Positions 8,610-17,505 of a stretch of DNA of 39,429 nt are shown here, piece after piece. The DNA is taken from assembly GCA_910584235.1 (NCBI GenBank), contig CAJTZD010000038.1, forward strand, positions 1 through 39,429, given 5' to 3'. The DNA is from an uncultured Acetatifactor sp. GTDB lineage: Bacteria > Bacillota > Clostridia > Lachnospirales > Lachnospiraceae. Both the position numbers and the translations under genes were made by a program. Each line of letters starts with the position of its first letter. Position 1 is the stretch's first letter. The notes beneath the pieces were generated by a model. It saw only the letters and a list, made by a program, of their open reading frames with translations, had not been told where the DNA came from and searched no databases.

Positions 8610-9572
8610 ATGATTATAATTTGTATAGAAAGCTCTCACCAGAGAGGGATGGGGCATTTCTACAGGGCATTAAACATATTGGAATACTTCAAACGTGTAA
8701 ATGAAAGAGTGCTGGTTGTCATTAACCAAGATAGGGCATCTATTCAAATACTGGATGAAAAAAAAATACCCTATGAGGTGGTTGACTATACTGATACAAC
8801 AAGTAATTGGGAAAAGGATATCATACAAAAAAACAGGGCGGATGTGTGGTTGCTTGATAAGTTCCAGACGGGATTGGAATTGGCGGAGCATGTTAAGGGA
8901 ACAGGTACTATTTTGGCTGCAATAGATGATTGCGGCGCAGGGGCGGAATTGGTGGATTTGCATTTTTGTGCCATGCTTTTTCGGGATATTAAGGGCAAGA
9001 GGATATTTGCGGGAAAGGAATATATGATATTGAACCCGGAAATTGCCAAATATCGAAAGCAGAGAACAGAGATGAAGAAATTGATTGTTACATTGGGGGG
9101 GAGTGATACTTACGGAGTAACAGTCAAGGTAATAAAAATTTTAAAAAAGCAAGGACAATGTGCAGATATTGTCATCGGCCCCAATTTTCGACATAGACAT
9201 ATGCTAGAACAGGAAATTGATTCACATTTCATTGTATATAATACAGTGCCATCCCTCATAGAAAAGTTTTATGATTATGACTTGGCGATCACTGGAGGAG
9301 GAATAACATGCTTTGAGGCAATTGCGTCCGGACTTCCCTGTATTATTGTAGCAAATGAATTGCATGAGATAGATATAGGAAGATATTTGGCCAGTTTCAA
9401 AGGGGCGAAGTTTGCGGGATATTATCAAGATATTTCTGAACAGGACATTGATGTAGGGAGTATCAATGTAAGGGAAATGAGTAAGGCGGCATTACAGGCT
9501 GTGCCCTTGAATGGTATGGAAAATATATATAAAGCGATATGCAATTATAGGAGTGAAAGAGATGCAGGATAA
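8610..9572 (+). CDS. pseG: PseG/SpsG-family UDP-sugar hydrolase
   Basis: A GT-B-fold protein of 320 residues with the N-terminal SSHQRGMGHFYRA signature (family GxGHxxR), DDCGAGAELVD, TLGGSDTYG and, near the C-terminus, AITGGGITCFEAIASGLPCIIV. These match PseG, which hydrolyses UDP from a 2,4-diacetamido-trideoxyhexose before the NeuB-type condensation, and B. subtilis SpsG. ATG 8610 follows a modest AGCAGGAA site. The gene ends within the start of wbqC (11-bp overlap). The combination with SpsE- and SpsF-like genes upstream is the classical SpsEFG set. The protein should be cytoplasmic. Confidence 0.88.
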   Translation: MIIICIESSHQRGMGHFYRALNILEYFKRVNERVLVVINQDRASIQILDEKKIPYEVVDYTDTTSNWEKDIIQKNRADVWLLDKFQTGLELAEHVKGTGTILAAIDDCGAGAELVDLHFCAMLFRDIKGKRIFAGKEYMILNPEIAKYRKQRTEMKKLIVTLGGSDTYGVTVKVIKILKKQGQCADIVIGPNFRHRHMLEQEIDSHFIVYNTVPSLIEKFYDYDLAITGGGITCFEAIASGLPCIIVANELHEIDIGRYLASFKGAKFAGYYQDISEQDIDVGSINVREMSKAALQAVPLNGMENIYKAICNYRSERDAG

Positions 9573-10254
9573 AGTTGTTGTGATTCATCAGCCAGATTTC
9601 ATGCCATATTTAGGTTTTTTTGATAGGCTTTTAAAGGCTGATATATACGTGGTATTAGATACAGTGCAATTTGTAAAACGATGGACAGGAAGGGATAAAA
9701 TCAAAACTGAGAATGGGGAACAATGGATTACAGTCGAAACTAAGAAAGCTCCTGTAGAAACCAAAATTAATCAAATATATCTTGTAGAGGATACTAAATG
9801 GAAAAAAAAGCACTTAAATATTATTTGCTATAATTATAAAAAGGCACCTTTTTATTCTGAAATAATTCCATATGTTGAGAAAATATATCAAGATAGTTCT
9901 GAGAAATTAAGTGATTTCAATTTAAGGTCTATTAGAACACTGATGGAGCTGTTTGATATTCATATTGAGTGCATAATGGCAAGTGACATTAATCCAGTTG
10001 GAAAAAATAATACATTAAATATTGACATTATGAAAAAGCTAGATTGTCGACGTTATCTGTCTGGTGTAGGCGCAAAAGATTATTATGTAGCGGAGCTATA
10101 CGAGGAAGCAGGCATTGAAGTGATTTGGCAGGATTTTGAGCACCCTATTTATAGGCAGCAGTATGGTGAATTTATTCCATACTTAAGTAGTATTGATTTG
10201 CTGTTTAACTGTGGGATAGAAGAGTCAAGAAAAATTTTGAGAAGAATACAGTAA
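9562..10254 (+). CDS. wbqC: WbqC family protein
   Basis: The protein begins VVIHQPDFMPYLGFFDRLLKADIYV, which matches the start of the WbqC family, and contains the conserved FVKRWTGRDKI and WITVETK segments and a late YLSSIDLLFNCG. The length is 230 residues from ATG 9562; the frame is open further upstream to 9511, but 9562 has a GAAAGAG site and overlaps the PseG stop. WbqC proteins occur in O-antigen and other glycan loci; their reaction is not securely known. Placement between a PseG and a LegB homologue suggests a role in modifying the nonulosonate or its precursor, perhaps N-acylation (speculative). Confidence 0.86.
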   Translation: MQDKVVVIHQPDFMPYLGFFDRLLKADIYVVLDTVQFVKRWTGRDKIKTENGEQWITVETKKAPVETKINQIYLVEDTKWKKKHLNIICYNYKKAPFYSEIIPYVEKIYQDSSEKLSDFNLRSIRTLMELFDIHIECIMASDINPVGKNNTLNIDIMKKLDCRRYLSGVGAKDYYVAELYEEAGIEVIWQDFEHPIYRQQYGEFIPYLSSIDLLFNCGIEESRKILRRIQ

Positions 10255-10272
10255 ATGGAAGAAGGAACAACA

Positions 10273-11256
10273 ATGGCGAAAACAGTATTGGTTACAGGCG
10301 CAGACGGTTTTATTGGAAGCCATCTAACAGAAATGCTTCTGGAAAAAGGATATAACGTAAAAGCATTTTCGTTTTATAATTCTTTTAATAAATGGGGATG
10401 GCTTGATACGTTACCGAAAAATAAACTGTCTGAAATCAATATATTCAGTGGTGACATAAGGGATCCTAATGGGGTAAGAGAAGCTATGAAAGGAATTGAC
10501 ATGGTTTTTCATCTTGCAGCATTGATTGCGATTCCGTTCAGCTACCATTCTCCGGATTCTTACGTTGATACCAATATTAAGGGAACACTAAACGTATTGC
10601 AGGCGGCCCGGGAACTGGAGACCGAAAAAATAATGATAACATCAACATCTGAGGTTTACGGGACAGCTCGGTATGTTCCGATAGACGAAATGCATCCTTT
10701 TCAGGGGCAGTCTCCATATGCAGCGACTAAAATCGGTTCAGACAGGCTTGCCGAGAGTTTTTACAGAAGTTTTCAGTTGCCAGTAACCATAGTCAGACCT
10801 TTCAATACATATGGACCGAGACAATCTGCAAGAGCAGTGATACCTACAATTATTACTCAACTGTTGGCAGGAGAGACAGAAATTAAGTTGGGAACGCTCA
10901 CACCTACCAGAGATTTCAACTATGTAACAGACACAGCAGAGGGGTTTATCGCTATTGCAGAATCGAAAAAGACAATTGGGGAGGAAATCAACATAGCCTC
11001 GCAAAAAGAAATATCCATTGGTGATTTGGCAAATGAAATAATGAAACAGATTAATCCAAGAGCGAAATTGATTTGTGATGAACAGAGAGTTAGACCGGAA
11101 AAGAGCGAAGTTAATAGACTGCTGGGATCCAATGAAAAAATCAAGCGTTTAACAAATTGGAGACCAAAACATACGCTTGAACAAGGGTTAAAGGAAACCA
11201 TTGAGTGGATTGGCCAGAATATGGAGTGCTATAAAACGAATATTTATAATGTATAA
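10273..11256 (+). CDS. legB: LegB-type NAD-dependent nucleotide-sugar 4,6-dehydratase
   Basis: An extended SDR of 327 residues with TGADGFIGSHL (NAD binding), FSFYNSFNKWGWLD (very characteristic of LegB), HLAALIAIPFSY, a TSTSEVYG segment, SPYAATKIGSD (YxxxK) and RPFNTYGPRQSARAV. LegB converts UDP- or GDP-GlcNAc(-like) sugars to 4-keto-6-deoxy intermediates, the first committed step to legionaminic acid. ATG 10273 is chosen over ATG 10255, which abuts the previous stop, because AGAAGGAA lies just upstream of 10273. The expected next enzyme, a PLP-dependent 4-aminotransferase (LegC/PseC type), is not found in the window. Confidence 0.9.
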   Translation: MAKTVLVTGADGFIGSHLTEMLLEKGYNVKAFSFYNSFNKWGWLDTLPKNKLSEINIFSGDIRDPNGVREAMKGIDMVFHLAALIAIPFSYHSPDSYVDTNIKGTLNVLQAARELETEKIMITSTSEVYGTARYVPIDEMHPFQGQSPYAATKIGSDRLAESFYRSFQLPVTIVRPFNTYGPRQSARAVIPTIITQLLAGETEIKLGTLTPTRDFNYVTDTAEGFIAIAESKKTIGEEINIASQKEISIGDLANEIMKQINPRAKLICDEQRVRPEKSEVNRLLGSNEKIKRLTNWRPKHTLEQGLKETIEWIGQNMECYKTNIYNV

Positions 11257-11319
11257 ATTGACAGTGGAAGTGAAGAGGCCGCTCAAAGACTTGAAGCTGA
11301 TACTCGAAAGGATATAAAC

Positions 11320-12248
11320 ATGGCATATAAATGTGTTGTCTGGGGAATTGGTAATGATTATGAGATAGTTATAAATCAACTTCAATTTGAGGTATGCAAA
11401 GGTAATGTAGAAGTAGTCGCCTTAGTTGCCAGACAACAAGATGTTATTGGAAAAAACTGGATGGATATTCTATTATTTTGAAAGAAGAGTTGAAAGATAT
11501 CCAATTCGATTATGTAGTAATAACAAGTTCTTTATATTATCAAGAAATCAGAAGACAAGCGATAGAATTAGGTATTGATGGGAATATAATAATAAACGGA
11601 GCGGTAATGAATCTTCCTTTATTTGATTTTAGTAGATATACTTCTTTATTGAAAAATAGGATTACGATTTTGTCGGATGACTGCTGGGGAGGATACATTT
11701 ACCATAGGTTGTTTTTGCAGTTTTATTCGCCATTGATAAATATTTATTGGCAAAAAGACGCTTTTGTCAAGTTTATTCAAAAGCCAGTATACTATCTGAA
11801 TAAGCCATTAGAAATGGAGAGGGAAGGAAATATTCGGGGGGGTATTTGTCCGGTTGGAAGTTTGGGGGAAGGCAACGAGAGAGTTTGCATGGAGTTTGTC
11901 CATTCGTTTTGTTTCGAAGATGCAAAGCGGCTTTGGGATAAAAGACGGGAGCGGATGAACTTTAATAATATGTTTATCAAGTTGGGGCTTGACGCATCCA
12001 TGGAGGGCAATGAGAATTTATTAAGAGCGTTTTCAGGGGTAAAACAAAAGAAGATATGTTTCTATTCTGGTGAGACAGAAGTGGAAGATGTCTTGTATCT
12101 AAAAAGATTCGAAAAATTTGTCCGATCTGGTTCCAGAGTGGATACAATAAAGTACCATGATTATATCAGAAATTTAAATTGGTTGTTGAAGTCTGTGGAT
12201 ATTTTGAAATTGTTAAATGGAGAAAAAGACTTTTTAAGGGAGGATTAG
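11320..12248 (+). pseudogene. Rossmann-like domain plus DUF1919 protein, frameshifted
   Basis: ATG 11320, after GAAAGGA, starts MAYKCVVWGIGNDYE, the small Rossmann domain recurrent in this locus, but the frame stops at 11479. Adding one A to the A6 run at 11451-11456 changes GKNWMD to GKKLDGYSIILKEEL and joins cleanly to the frame that ends at 12248. The second part contains ITILSDDCWGGYIYHRL and YSPLINIYWQKDAFVKFI, recognisable as DUF1919, a family found in exopolysaccharide loci. Restored length is about 309 residues. Either it is inactivated, phase-variable through the A tract, or affected by an assembly error. DUF1919 function is unknown; a transferase role is often assumed. Confidence 0.75.
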
Positions 12249-12249
12249 G

Positions 12250-13389
12250 ATGTATCTCGAAGAATGCATTGAGAAAGTAAACAAGAAATTGGATGTATTG
12301 GATGGGAAAAGGTGTATAGCTATTTGGGGGGCATCCGAGAATACAGTAAGGATTTTTCAATATACAAGTATCTTCAAGTATAATATCAAATTGATAATCG
12401 ATAATGGGAAACATGGAAGTATCTTTTGGGGAAAGACTGTAGTTGCTTCGGACGAGGTGAAGTGGGATGTTATCGATGCGGTAGTAATTTCAGCATTTTA
12501 TAAAGAGGATGAGATTTTTGACGAACTTACAACAAAATATCGATTTCATGGAACAATAGTAAGGTTGAAATGGGAGGGGCAGAAAAGGCCGTTTTATCAG
12601 CACTTGATGAAGTCGGAGCTTCAGGTTCCATCAGAATATAAGAATGTTATAGAGGATAATGCAAAATTTTACAATCTTCACAAAGGGAAGAGGTGTTTTG
12701 TTCTATGTACAGGCTCCTCTGTCAGGTATTTAGATCTGAAGAAATTAAAAGGTGAATATTCTATTGCTGTATCTAATTTTTATATGCATCAAGATTATAA
12801 TATAGTAAAGCCCTCTATTTATTGTATGCCACAATTAACGTATACTGACAAGTTTACGAAAGAGCTCGGAAAGAAGCATCTTGAAAAAGTAGAGCAGGAA
12901 GCTGGTGACACACAGTTCTTTTTCAGTATATCAGAAAGGGATCTGATAGAAGAGAATTTGTTGTATAGAGGAAAAAGAGTCAATTATTTGTATTTTACAC
13001 CAATGGGTCAGGAATATGAAGAAGTTGATTTGACATTAAAGACAATGGGTGTCTATTCGGTGCCAATAATGTGTCTGGAACTTGCGATTTATATGGGATT
13101 TGAAGAAATTTATCTTGTAGGAACAGATCATGATCAACTAACAAATGGAAGATATGATTATTTTTACGAAAGAAAAGATAATTTAGTAGGACACGCAGAC
13201 AAAGATATTGATGCAGATGGGAATATTATTGGTTCTTATAAACGCTTTTTGCCCTGGATTTTTGGAATATGGGAACAGTACAAAATTATGAAAAGGATTG
13301 CCGCGAAGAAAGGGATATGTATTTATAATGCCACAAGAGGAGGACAATTGGATTTATTTGAGAGGGTAGATTTTGATACTTTATTTTAA
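12250..13389 (+). CDS. Rossmann domain fused to DUF115/MptE-like (GT42-like) domain; candidate nonulosonate transferase
   Basis: Residues ~20-110 form the recurrent small Rossmann domain (IAIWGASENTVRIF, LIIDNGKHG). Residues ~145-379 start with KRCFVLCTGSSVRYLDL and contain TMGVYSVPIMCLELAIYMGFEEIYLVGTDHD. This pattern (G-S-S loop, then GVY...A...GxxEIYLxGxD) is that of DUF115/MptE-like proteins and resembles GT42 sialyltransferases such as Cst-II and the flagellin Maf proteins, which transfer CMP-nonulosonates. Given the CMP-sugar genes upstream, transfer of the locus sugar is a reasonable inference, but weak similarity by eye is all I have. The start ATG 12250 is one base after the previous stop, following AAGGGAGGATTAGG. 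No membrane segment. Confidence 0.7.
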   Translation: MYLEECIEKVNKKLDVLDGKRCIAIWGASENTVRIFQYTSIFKYNIKLIIDNGKHGSIFWGKTVVASDEVKWDVIDAVVISAFYKEDEIFDELTTKYRFHGTIVRLKWEGQKRPFYQHLMKSELQVPSEYKNVIEDNAKFYNLHKGKRCFVLCTGSSVRYLDLKKLKGEYSIAVSNFYMHQDYNIVKPSIYCMPQLTYTDKFTKELGKKHLEKVEQEAGDTQFFFSISERDLIEENLLYRGKRVNYLYFTPMGQEYEEVDLTLKTMGVYSVPIMCLELAIYMGFEEIYLVGTDHDQLTNGRYDYFYERKDNLVGHADKDIDADGNIIGSYKRFLPWIFGIWEQYKIMKRIAAKKGICIYNATRGGQLDLFERVDFDTLF

Positions 13390-13669
13390 GAGAGACTATG
13401 ACTAATTTCTATATAAAGTAAAGGCAATACTCTTTGTGAGATGGAGGAGAACCTTTCGCAATTGCCATACAGGTGGAGGTTGCAAAACACTTATAGGTGC
13501 TCCGGGCAAAAGTCGGGGTGCTGAGCGTATAAGAAAAGATGAAAAAATCGTCAGTTGCATATCGTATAGCGAAACGAATGTGAAGAACTGATGAAGCATT
13601 GAGGCCAAATTCCTGGATTGATAATATGAGTTACGACGATCAGAGACTAAAATAATAGTGGGTAAGACG
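13390..13669 (+). other. Non-coding or decayed stretch
   Basis: No convincing gene. A 61-codon open stretch, about 13407-13592, reads FLYKVKAILFVRWRRT...KTLIGAPGKSRG and lacks a start in frame. An ATG at 13398 gives only MTNFYIK before a stop. The LIGAP patch faintly recalls the start of polysaccharide pyruvyltransferases, so a badly eroded gene is possible, but the rest does not match. No terminator or promoter is obvious. Confidence 0.3.
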
Positions 13670-14587
13670 ATGAAAAAATTGATTTTATTTGGTGCAGGAG
13701 AATTGGGGATAAAATGGTTAAAAAAAATAGGAAAAGATAAGGTTTATGCTTTTGCTGATTTTAACATACAAAAGATTGGGAAAGAGGTGGAGGGGAAAAG
13801 AGTAATATCAATAGAAAGTGTATACAAATTAGATGAAGAAAAAGCAATTTTTATTTCTACATCAAAAAAATATAGAGATGAAATAAGAGGTTCACTAGTG
13901 CAATATGGGTTAGGAGAATATTTGGTGGGTACACCATTTTTAGAGCTAGGGCATGATATTGACCTTGATACATACATAGATGCTCAATCTGTTCTGGAAG
14001 GAAGGAATTCCATTTCTAGTGGAACAAATGTTATTGAAAGTTACATTGGTTATGCTTCATATATTGCAGGAGATTCACAGATCATTAAGACAAGAATTGG
14101 CCGATATTGTTCCATTGGACCGAATGTCAAAATTATAAGAGGACAGCATCCTGTAAAAGAGTTTGTATCCACTTATCCAGGTTTTTATTCTCCCCAAAAT
14201 TCAGCTGCGACAGTGTCATTTTGCACACATAATTTGTTTGATGAATTTAAGTATTCAAATTATCCATACGCTGTATCAATAGGAAATGATGTGTGGATTG
14301 GTGCTGATGTAAGAATTATGGAAGGAGTAAAAATTGCTGATGGAACAATAATAGGAGCAGGGGGGGTAGTTGTAAAAGACACAGAACCTTATATGATTTT
14401 AGGAGGAGTTCCGGCAAGATTAATAGGAGAAAGATTTTCAAAAAGACAGATAGAATTTTTACTAGAATTGAAATGGTGGAATAAGTCAGAAGATTGGATT
14501 AGAAATCATGCTGCTTATTTTAAAAACATTCATGAACTAGAAAAGGTGATAGGTAACGAGTACTTTACTGAGGAAAATGGATTGTGA
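13670..14587 (+). CDS. Rossmann domain fused to hexapeptide-repeat O-acyltransferase (PglD/CatB-like)
   Basis: Residues ~1-95 are the small Rossmann domain (LILFGAGELGIKWL, VYAFADFN). From ~115 a left-handed beta-helix begins, with hexapeptide turns such as IGRYCSIGPNVKI and IGNDVWIGADVRIMEGVKIADGTIIGAGGVV, then GGVPARLIG, the usual end of the helix in CatB/VatD-type acetyltransferases. RGQHP matches the catalytic histidine loop. The whole resembles PglD, which N-acetylates a UDP-4-amino sugar, but the CatB-type loop (STYPGFYSPQ...) favours O-acetylation of a glycan. The frame opens with GTG 13658; ATG 13670 leads straight into the first strand and is chosen, though its ribosome site is poor. 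Acetyl-CoA is the expected donor. Confidence 0.82.
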   Translation: MKKLILFGAGELGIKWLKKIGKDKVYAFADFNIQKIGKEVEGKRVISIESVYKLDEEKAIFISTSKKYRDEIRGSLVQYGLGEYLVGTPFLELGHDIDLDTYIDAQSVLEGRNSISSGTNVIESYIGYASYIAGDSQIIKTRIGRYCSIGPNVKIIRGQHPVKEFVSTYPGFYSPQNSAATVSFCTHNLFDEFKYSNYPYAVSIGNDVWIGADVRIMEGVKIADGTIIGAGGVVVKDTEPYMILGGVPARLIGERFSKRQIEFLLELKWWNKSEDWIRNHAAYFKNIHELEKVIGNEYFTEENGL

Positions 14588-14728
14588 TATGGAAGTAATA
14601 ATTTTATAAGTGAGTCAACAGTATTAAATATATGAACAGTGAATGTACAATCGGACAAACATTTCAAAGTTTGATTGTTCATATAGTATATGAGGCTTCA
14701 GCAGAAATAATAATAAGGAAGAAGAAAA
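14588..14728 (+). other. Intergenic spacer with an imperfect inverted repeat
   Basis: The spacer marks a rise in GC content between the AT-rich block to the left and the glycosyltransferase block to the right. It contains ACAATC and GATTGT arms with an inner AAAC/GTTT pair around 14648-14680, an imperfect hairpin without a following T run. TTCAAA-N17-GTATAT downstream is a possible weak promoter. Neither is secure. Confidence 0.3.
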
Positions 14729-15811
14729 GTGAATCCCTATAAAGTTTCTATCATAACAGTATGCTTAAACAGCGAAGCATCGATTCGGCGGACAATAGAA
14801 AGCGTCCTGCATCAGACTTACAACAATATAGAATACCTTATCATTGACGGCGGATCGACAGATCGGACAATAGAGATTATTGAAGAATATCAGACGATAT
14901 TTGAGGGGCATCTGCAGTACATAAGCGAAAGGGATCAGGGCATTTACGATGCCATGAATAAAGGTATTTTGCATGCAGCAGGGGATGTAATAGGAATTAT
15001 TAACAGTGATGATCGGTATGAGCCCGATGCGGTAGAGAGAGCCGTGAAATGTTTTGAAGAAACAGACGCGGAAGCGGTGTATGGAGAAATATGGCTGATA
15101 GGCCAACACGGAGAGCGGGAATACCATACCTGGCATTCTGCATTTCCCCCTCATCCGAGTACATTTATCAAACGAGAGGTTTATCAAAAGTGTGGTATGT
15201 TTGATTTAAAGTATCACATTGCATCGGACCGGGAGCTGCTTTTACGGCTTATTGCCGGAGGCATTAGATTCGAACATATTGACGCTATACTTGCCGATTT
15301 CAGTAAAACCGGAATCAGTAATACAAAGAGTCTTGAATGCGCACAGGAAACTTATGAAATTGATTTGAAATACTTTGGAAGATGTGCTGACACTTTTAAC
15401 AGAGATGCGATAGAGGAAAAATATGAAAGGGCCAGGTTTCTGTACATAAGTCAAACGAGATCGCAGATAATTAGGGAAACATTGGGGAAATATAGACATG
15501 CTTTGGACAGTATAGCGATTTTTGGAGCGGGTAACTGTGGGAAAGAGTTAATGACTGTATTGGAAACATGCGGAATATCAGTCCGCTTATTTGCGGACAA
15601 TGATGAAAGTAAATGGGGACTGGAGTTTCATGGAATAAAAATTTACTCCCCGGAGATTTTACGGGACTTTGATGGGCATGTGGTAGTCACGGTTACAAAA
15701 TATCAGCAGGATCTCTGCAGGCAGCTGCGAAATTATGGGAATCCCGCATTAAGCTGGAGTACCTTGGGAGAAATGCGGCAGAAAGCAATTCGCTGCTATG
15801 AAAGAGGGTGA
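14729..15811 (+). CDS. Family 2 glycosyltransferase with C-terminal Rossmann domain
   Basis: Residues 1-230 are a GT-A family 2 domain: VSIITVCLNSEASIRRTIESV, YLIIDGGSTDRT (UDP-sugar binding) and GIINSDDRYEPDA, where NSDD is the metal-binding DxD equivalent near residue 93. ASDRELLLRL near residue 166 supplies the acceptor-side acidic motif. Residues ~260-360 are the recurrent small Rossmann domain (SIAIFGAGNCGKEL, RLFADNDESKWG). The start is GTG 14729 after AGGAAGAAG. The stop lies within the GTG that precedes the next gene. It likely adds one sugar to the surface glycan; donor and acceptor are unknown. No membrane helices. Confidence 0.87.
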   Translation: MNPYKVSIITVCLNSEASIRRTIESVLHQTYNNIEYLIIDGGSTDRTIEIIEEYQTIFEGHLQYISERDQGIYDAMNKGILHAAGDVIGIINSDDRYEPDAVERAVKCFEETDAEAVYGEIWLIGQHGEREYHTWHSAFPPHPSTFIKREVYQKCGMFDLKYHIASDRELLLRLIAGGIRFEHIDAILADFSKTGISNTKSLECAQETYEIDLKYFGRCADTFNRDAIEEKYERARFLYISQTRSQIIRETLGKYRHALDSIAIFGAGNCGKELMTVLETCGISVRLFADNDESKWGLEFHGIKIYSPEILRDFDGHVVVTVTKYQQDLCRQLRNYGNPALSWSTLGEMRQKAIRCYERG

Positions 15812-15825
15812 AAGGGAAGCGGAAA

Positions 15826-17055
15826 ATGAAAATCTATTTTTGGGGAACAGGAAAAGGCTGCAAAAAAGCATTGCAAAACTATATTTATGGCGAAGAGATA
15901 AGCGGGTATATTGATAATAATCCCGAGCAATGGGGAAAGAGCTTCCAGGGGAAACGGATCGTAAGCTTCGAAGAGTCAATGGCGGATGCAGAGCTTATTG
16001 TTATCACGGCAATGCAGTATGATGCCATTTTATATCAAATTAAAAAAAGCGGATTCGGAATGGAGAAAGTATTCTGCTATTTTGAGGCGGGAAATGATGA
16101 GGAAACGGTGAGCCGTTATTTTGATGGCAAAGGGCGTAAGATAGATCTTTTGGAGAGACGGCTGGAGGATTTGGAAAATATAGTCAAGATTCGCTTTTCA
16201 AATATTGGTTATGAAATTGCGGATAACCTGGAAAATAAAAAATATCAATTCCCCATACTGCACAGTGACGAGGAAGCTTTCAGGCGAATCATAGACGAGA
16301 AGTGCTCTCTAATCAGGTTCGGTGACGGAGAGTTTGAATTGATGGCTGGGAAAGAGAGGGCGCCGTTTCAAAAATATGAAAAGGCGTTGTCAGAGAGACT
16401 GCGGGAGGTAATACAAAGCAGGAGAGACAACTTGCTGATTGCATTGGCGAACAATTACGGCAGCCTTGATTTATATACGGAAAGCGACAAAGACGGTATC
16501 CGCGGATATATGACAGCGGAAGTGAGGGCTTTCCATGCGTCGCTGTTGGATTATGGCAGAGTATACTACGATGCATATTTGTTTAAATGTTATTTTCTGT
16601 CCAAAGACAGGGATGATGCAGAAAGAAGATATGCATCGGTTAAAAGAATCTGGCAGGACAGGGATGTTGTGTTGATCGAGGGGGCAGAGACAAGAACCGG
16701 ACAGGGGAATGACTTATTAGACAATGCTCGTTCCGTCCAACGCATCCTTTGCCCGACTCAAAATGCATATGGGCGGTATCAGGACATTTTGGAGGAAGCT
16801 AAAAGGATTCCTAAAGATAAACTGGTTTTATGTGTACTGGGACCGGCAGGTAAAGTGCTGGCATATGACCTGATCCAGGATGGGTATCAGGTGGTAGATA
16901 TCGGGCAGGTCGACATGGAGTATGAATGGTACAGGGCAGGAGCAGGCATAAAAGTGCCAAATCCCACAAAGTATGTATCGCAGCTTCCTCCGGCGTTGGT
17001 GGAGGAAATACATGATAAAGTGTATGAAAGCCAGATTATAGCAGTGATTGCATAA
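15826..17055 (+). CDS. Rossmann domain fused to GT-D (DUF1792) glycosyltransferase
   Basis: The N-terminal 90 residues are the recurrent Rossmann domain (KIYFWGTGKGCKKAL, GYIDNNPEQWG). After a short coiled linker (~105-125) comes a DUF1792/GT-D domain: SLIRFGDGEFELMAG with the DGE metal-site motif near residue 167, then LIALANNYGSLD, VVLIEGAETRTGQGNDLLDNA and the closing LCVLGPAGKVLAYDL. GT-D enzymes were described from streptococcal serine-rich-repeat adhesin glycosylation (family knowledge). The frame opens at GTG 15808, overlapping the previous stop, but GAAAGGGAAG sits just ahead of ATG 15826, which is chosen. It probably extends a glycan or glycoprotein chain, using a UDP-hexose donor. 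Confidence 0.85.
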   Translation: MKIYFWGTGKGCKKALQNYIYGEEISGYIDNNPEQWGKSFQGKRIVSFEESMADAELIVITAMQYDAILYQIKKSGFGMEKVFCYFEAGNDEETVSRYFDGKGRKIDLLERRLEDLENIVKIRFSNIGYEIADNLENKKYQFPILHSDEEAFRRIIDEKCSLIRFGDGEFELMAGKERAPFQKYEKALSERLREVIQSRRDNLLIALANNYGSLDLYTESDKDGIRGYMTAEVRAFHASLLDYGRVYYDAYLFKCYFLSKDRDDAERRYASVKRIWQDRDVVLIEGAETRTGQGNDLLDNARSVQRILCPTQNAYGRYQDILEEAKRIPKDKLVLCVLGPAGKVLAYDLIQDGYQVVDIGQVDMEYEWYRAGAGIKVPNPTKYVSQLPPALVEEIHDKVYESQIIAVIA

Positions 17056-17069
17056 ACGAAAGGGGCATT

Positions 17070-17492
17070 ATGGACAGTTGTGAGAGGGACTTTTTTATTC
17101 AAATGTACGAGCTGATGGAAAAGCCGGAATTGTTCGTGAACCTGAAAGAGAGCCTGACGAGGTATTTTCATATAAATGGTTATAAAAATATTGCGGTTTA
17201 CGGAGTCGGCAGGCTTGGCAGGTTGATATTAAAAAATATTGATACAGCACAGCTGGAATCCATCTGCACAATAGATGAAAATAAGGCAGCCCGTTTTGGG
17301 AATATTGAGACCATTAACATACAGGAGCTTGCGGACCGGAATGAAATTGATATGGTATTGGTTACGCCGCTTCTGGATTATCCGCTGATAGAAGCGCAGA
17401 TATGCAGTATGTGTGAAATGCCTGTTGTGTCAGCAAAAGAGCTTATGTGTGACATGATCAGTCTGAGTCTTTTTCCCGATTCCGGAGTCTGA
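17070..17492 (+). CDS. Stand-alone small Rossmann-domain protein
   Basis: This 140-residue protein has ~40 helical N-terminal residues followed by NIAVYGVGRLGRLILKNI and SICTIDENKAARFGN, the same nucleotide-binding-like unit fused elsewhere in the locus to catalytic domains. Here it stands alone. ATG 17070 follows GAAAGGGGC. The gap to the next gene is only a few bases, so it is in the same transcript. With no catalytic partner in the chain, it may be a regulatory or scaffold subunit for the sulfatase-fold enzyme next to it (speculation). It could also be an N-terminal domain whose partner domain has been lost. Confidence 0.72.
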   Translation: MDSCERDFFIQMYELMEKPELFVNLKESLTRYFHINGYKNIAVYGVGRLGRLILKNIDTAQLESICTIDENKAARFGNIETINIQELADRNEIDMVLVTPLLDYPLIEAQICSMCEMPVVSAKELMCDMISLSLFPDSGV

Positions 17493-17505
17493 GGAAATGA
17501 TACGA

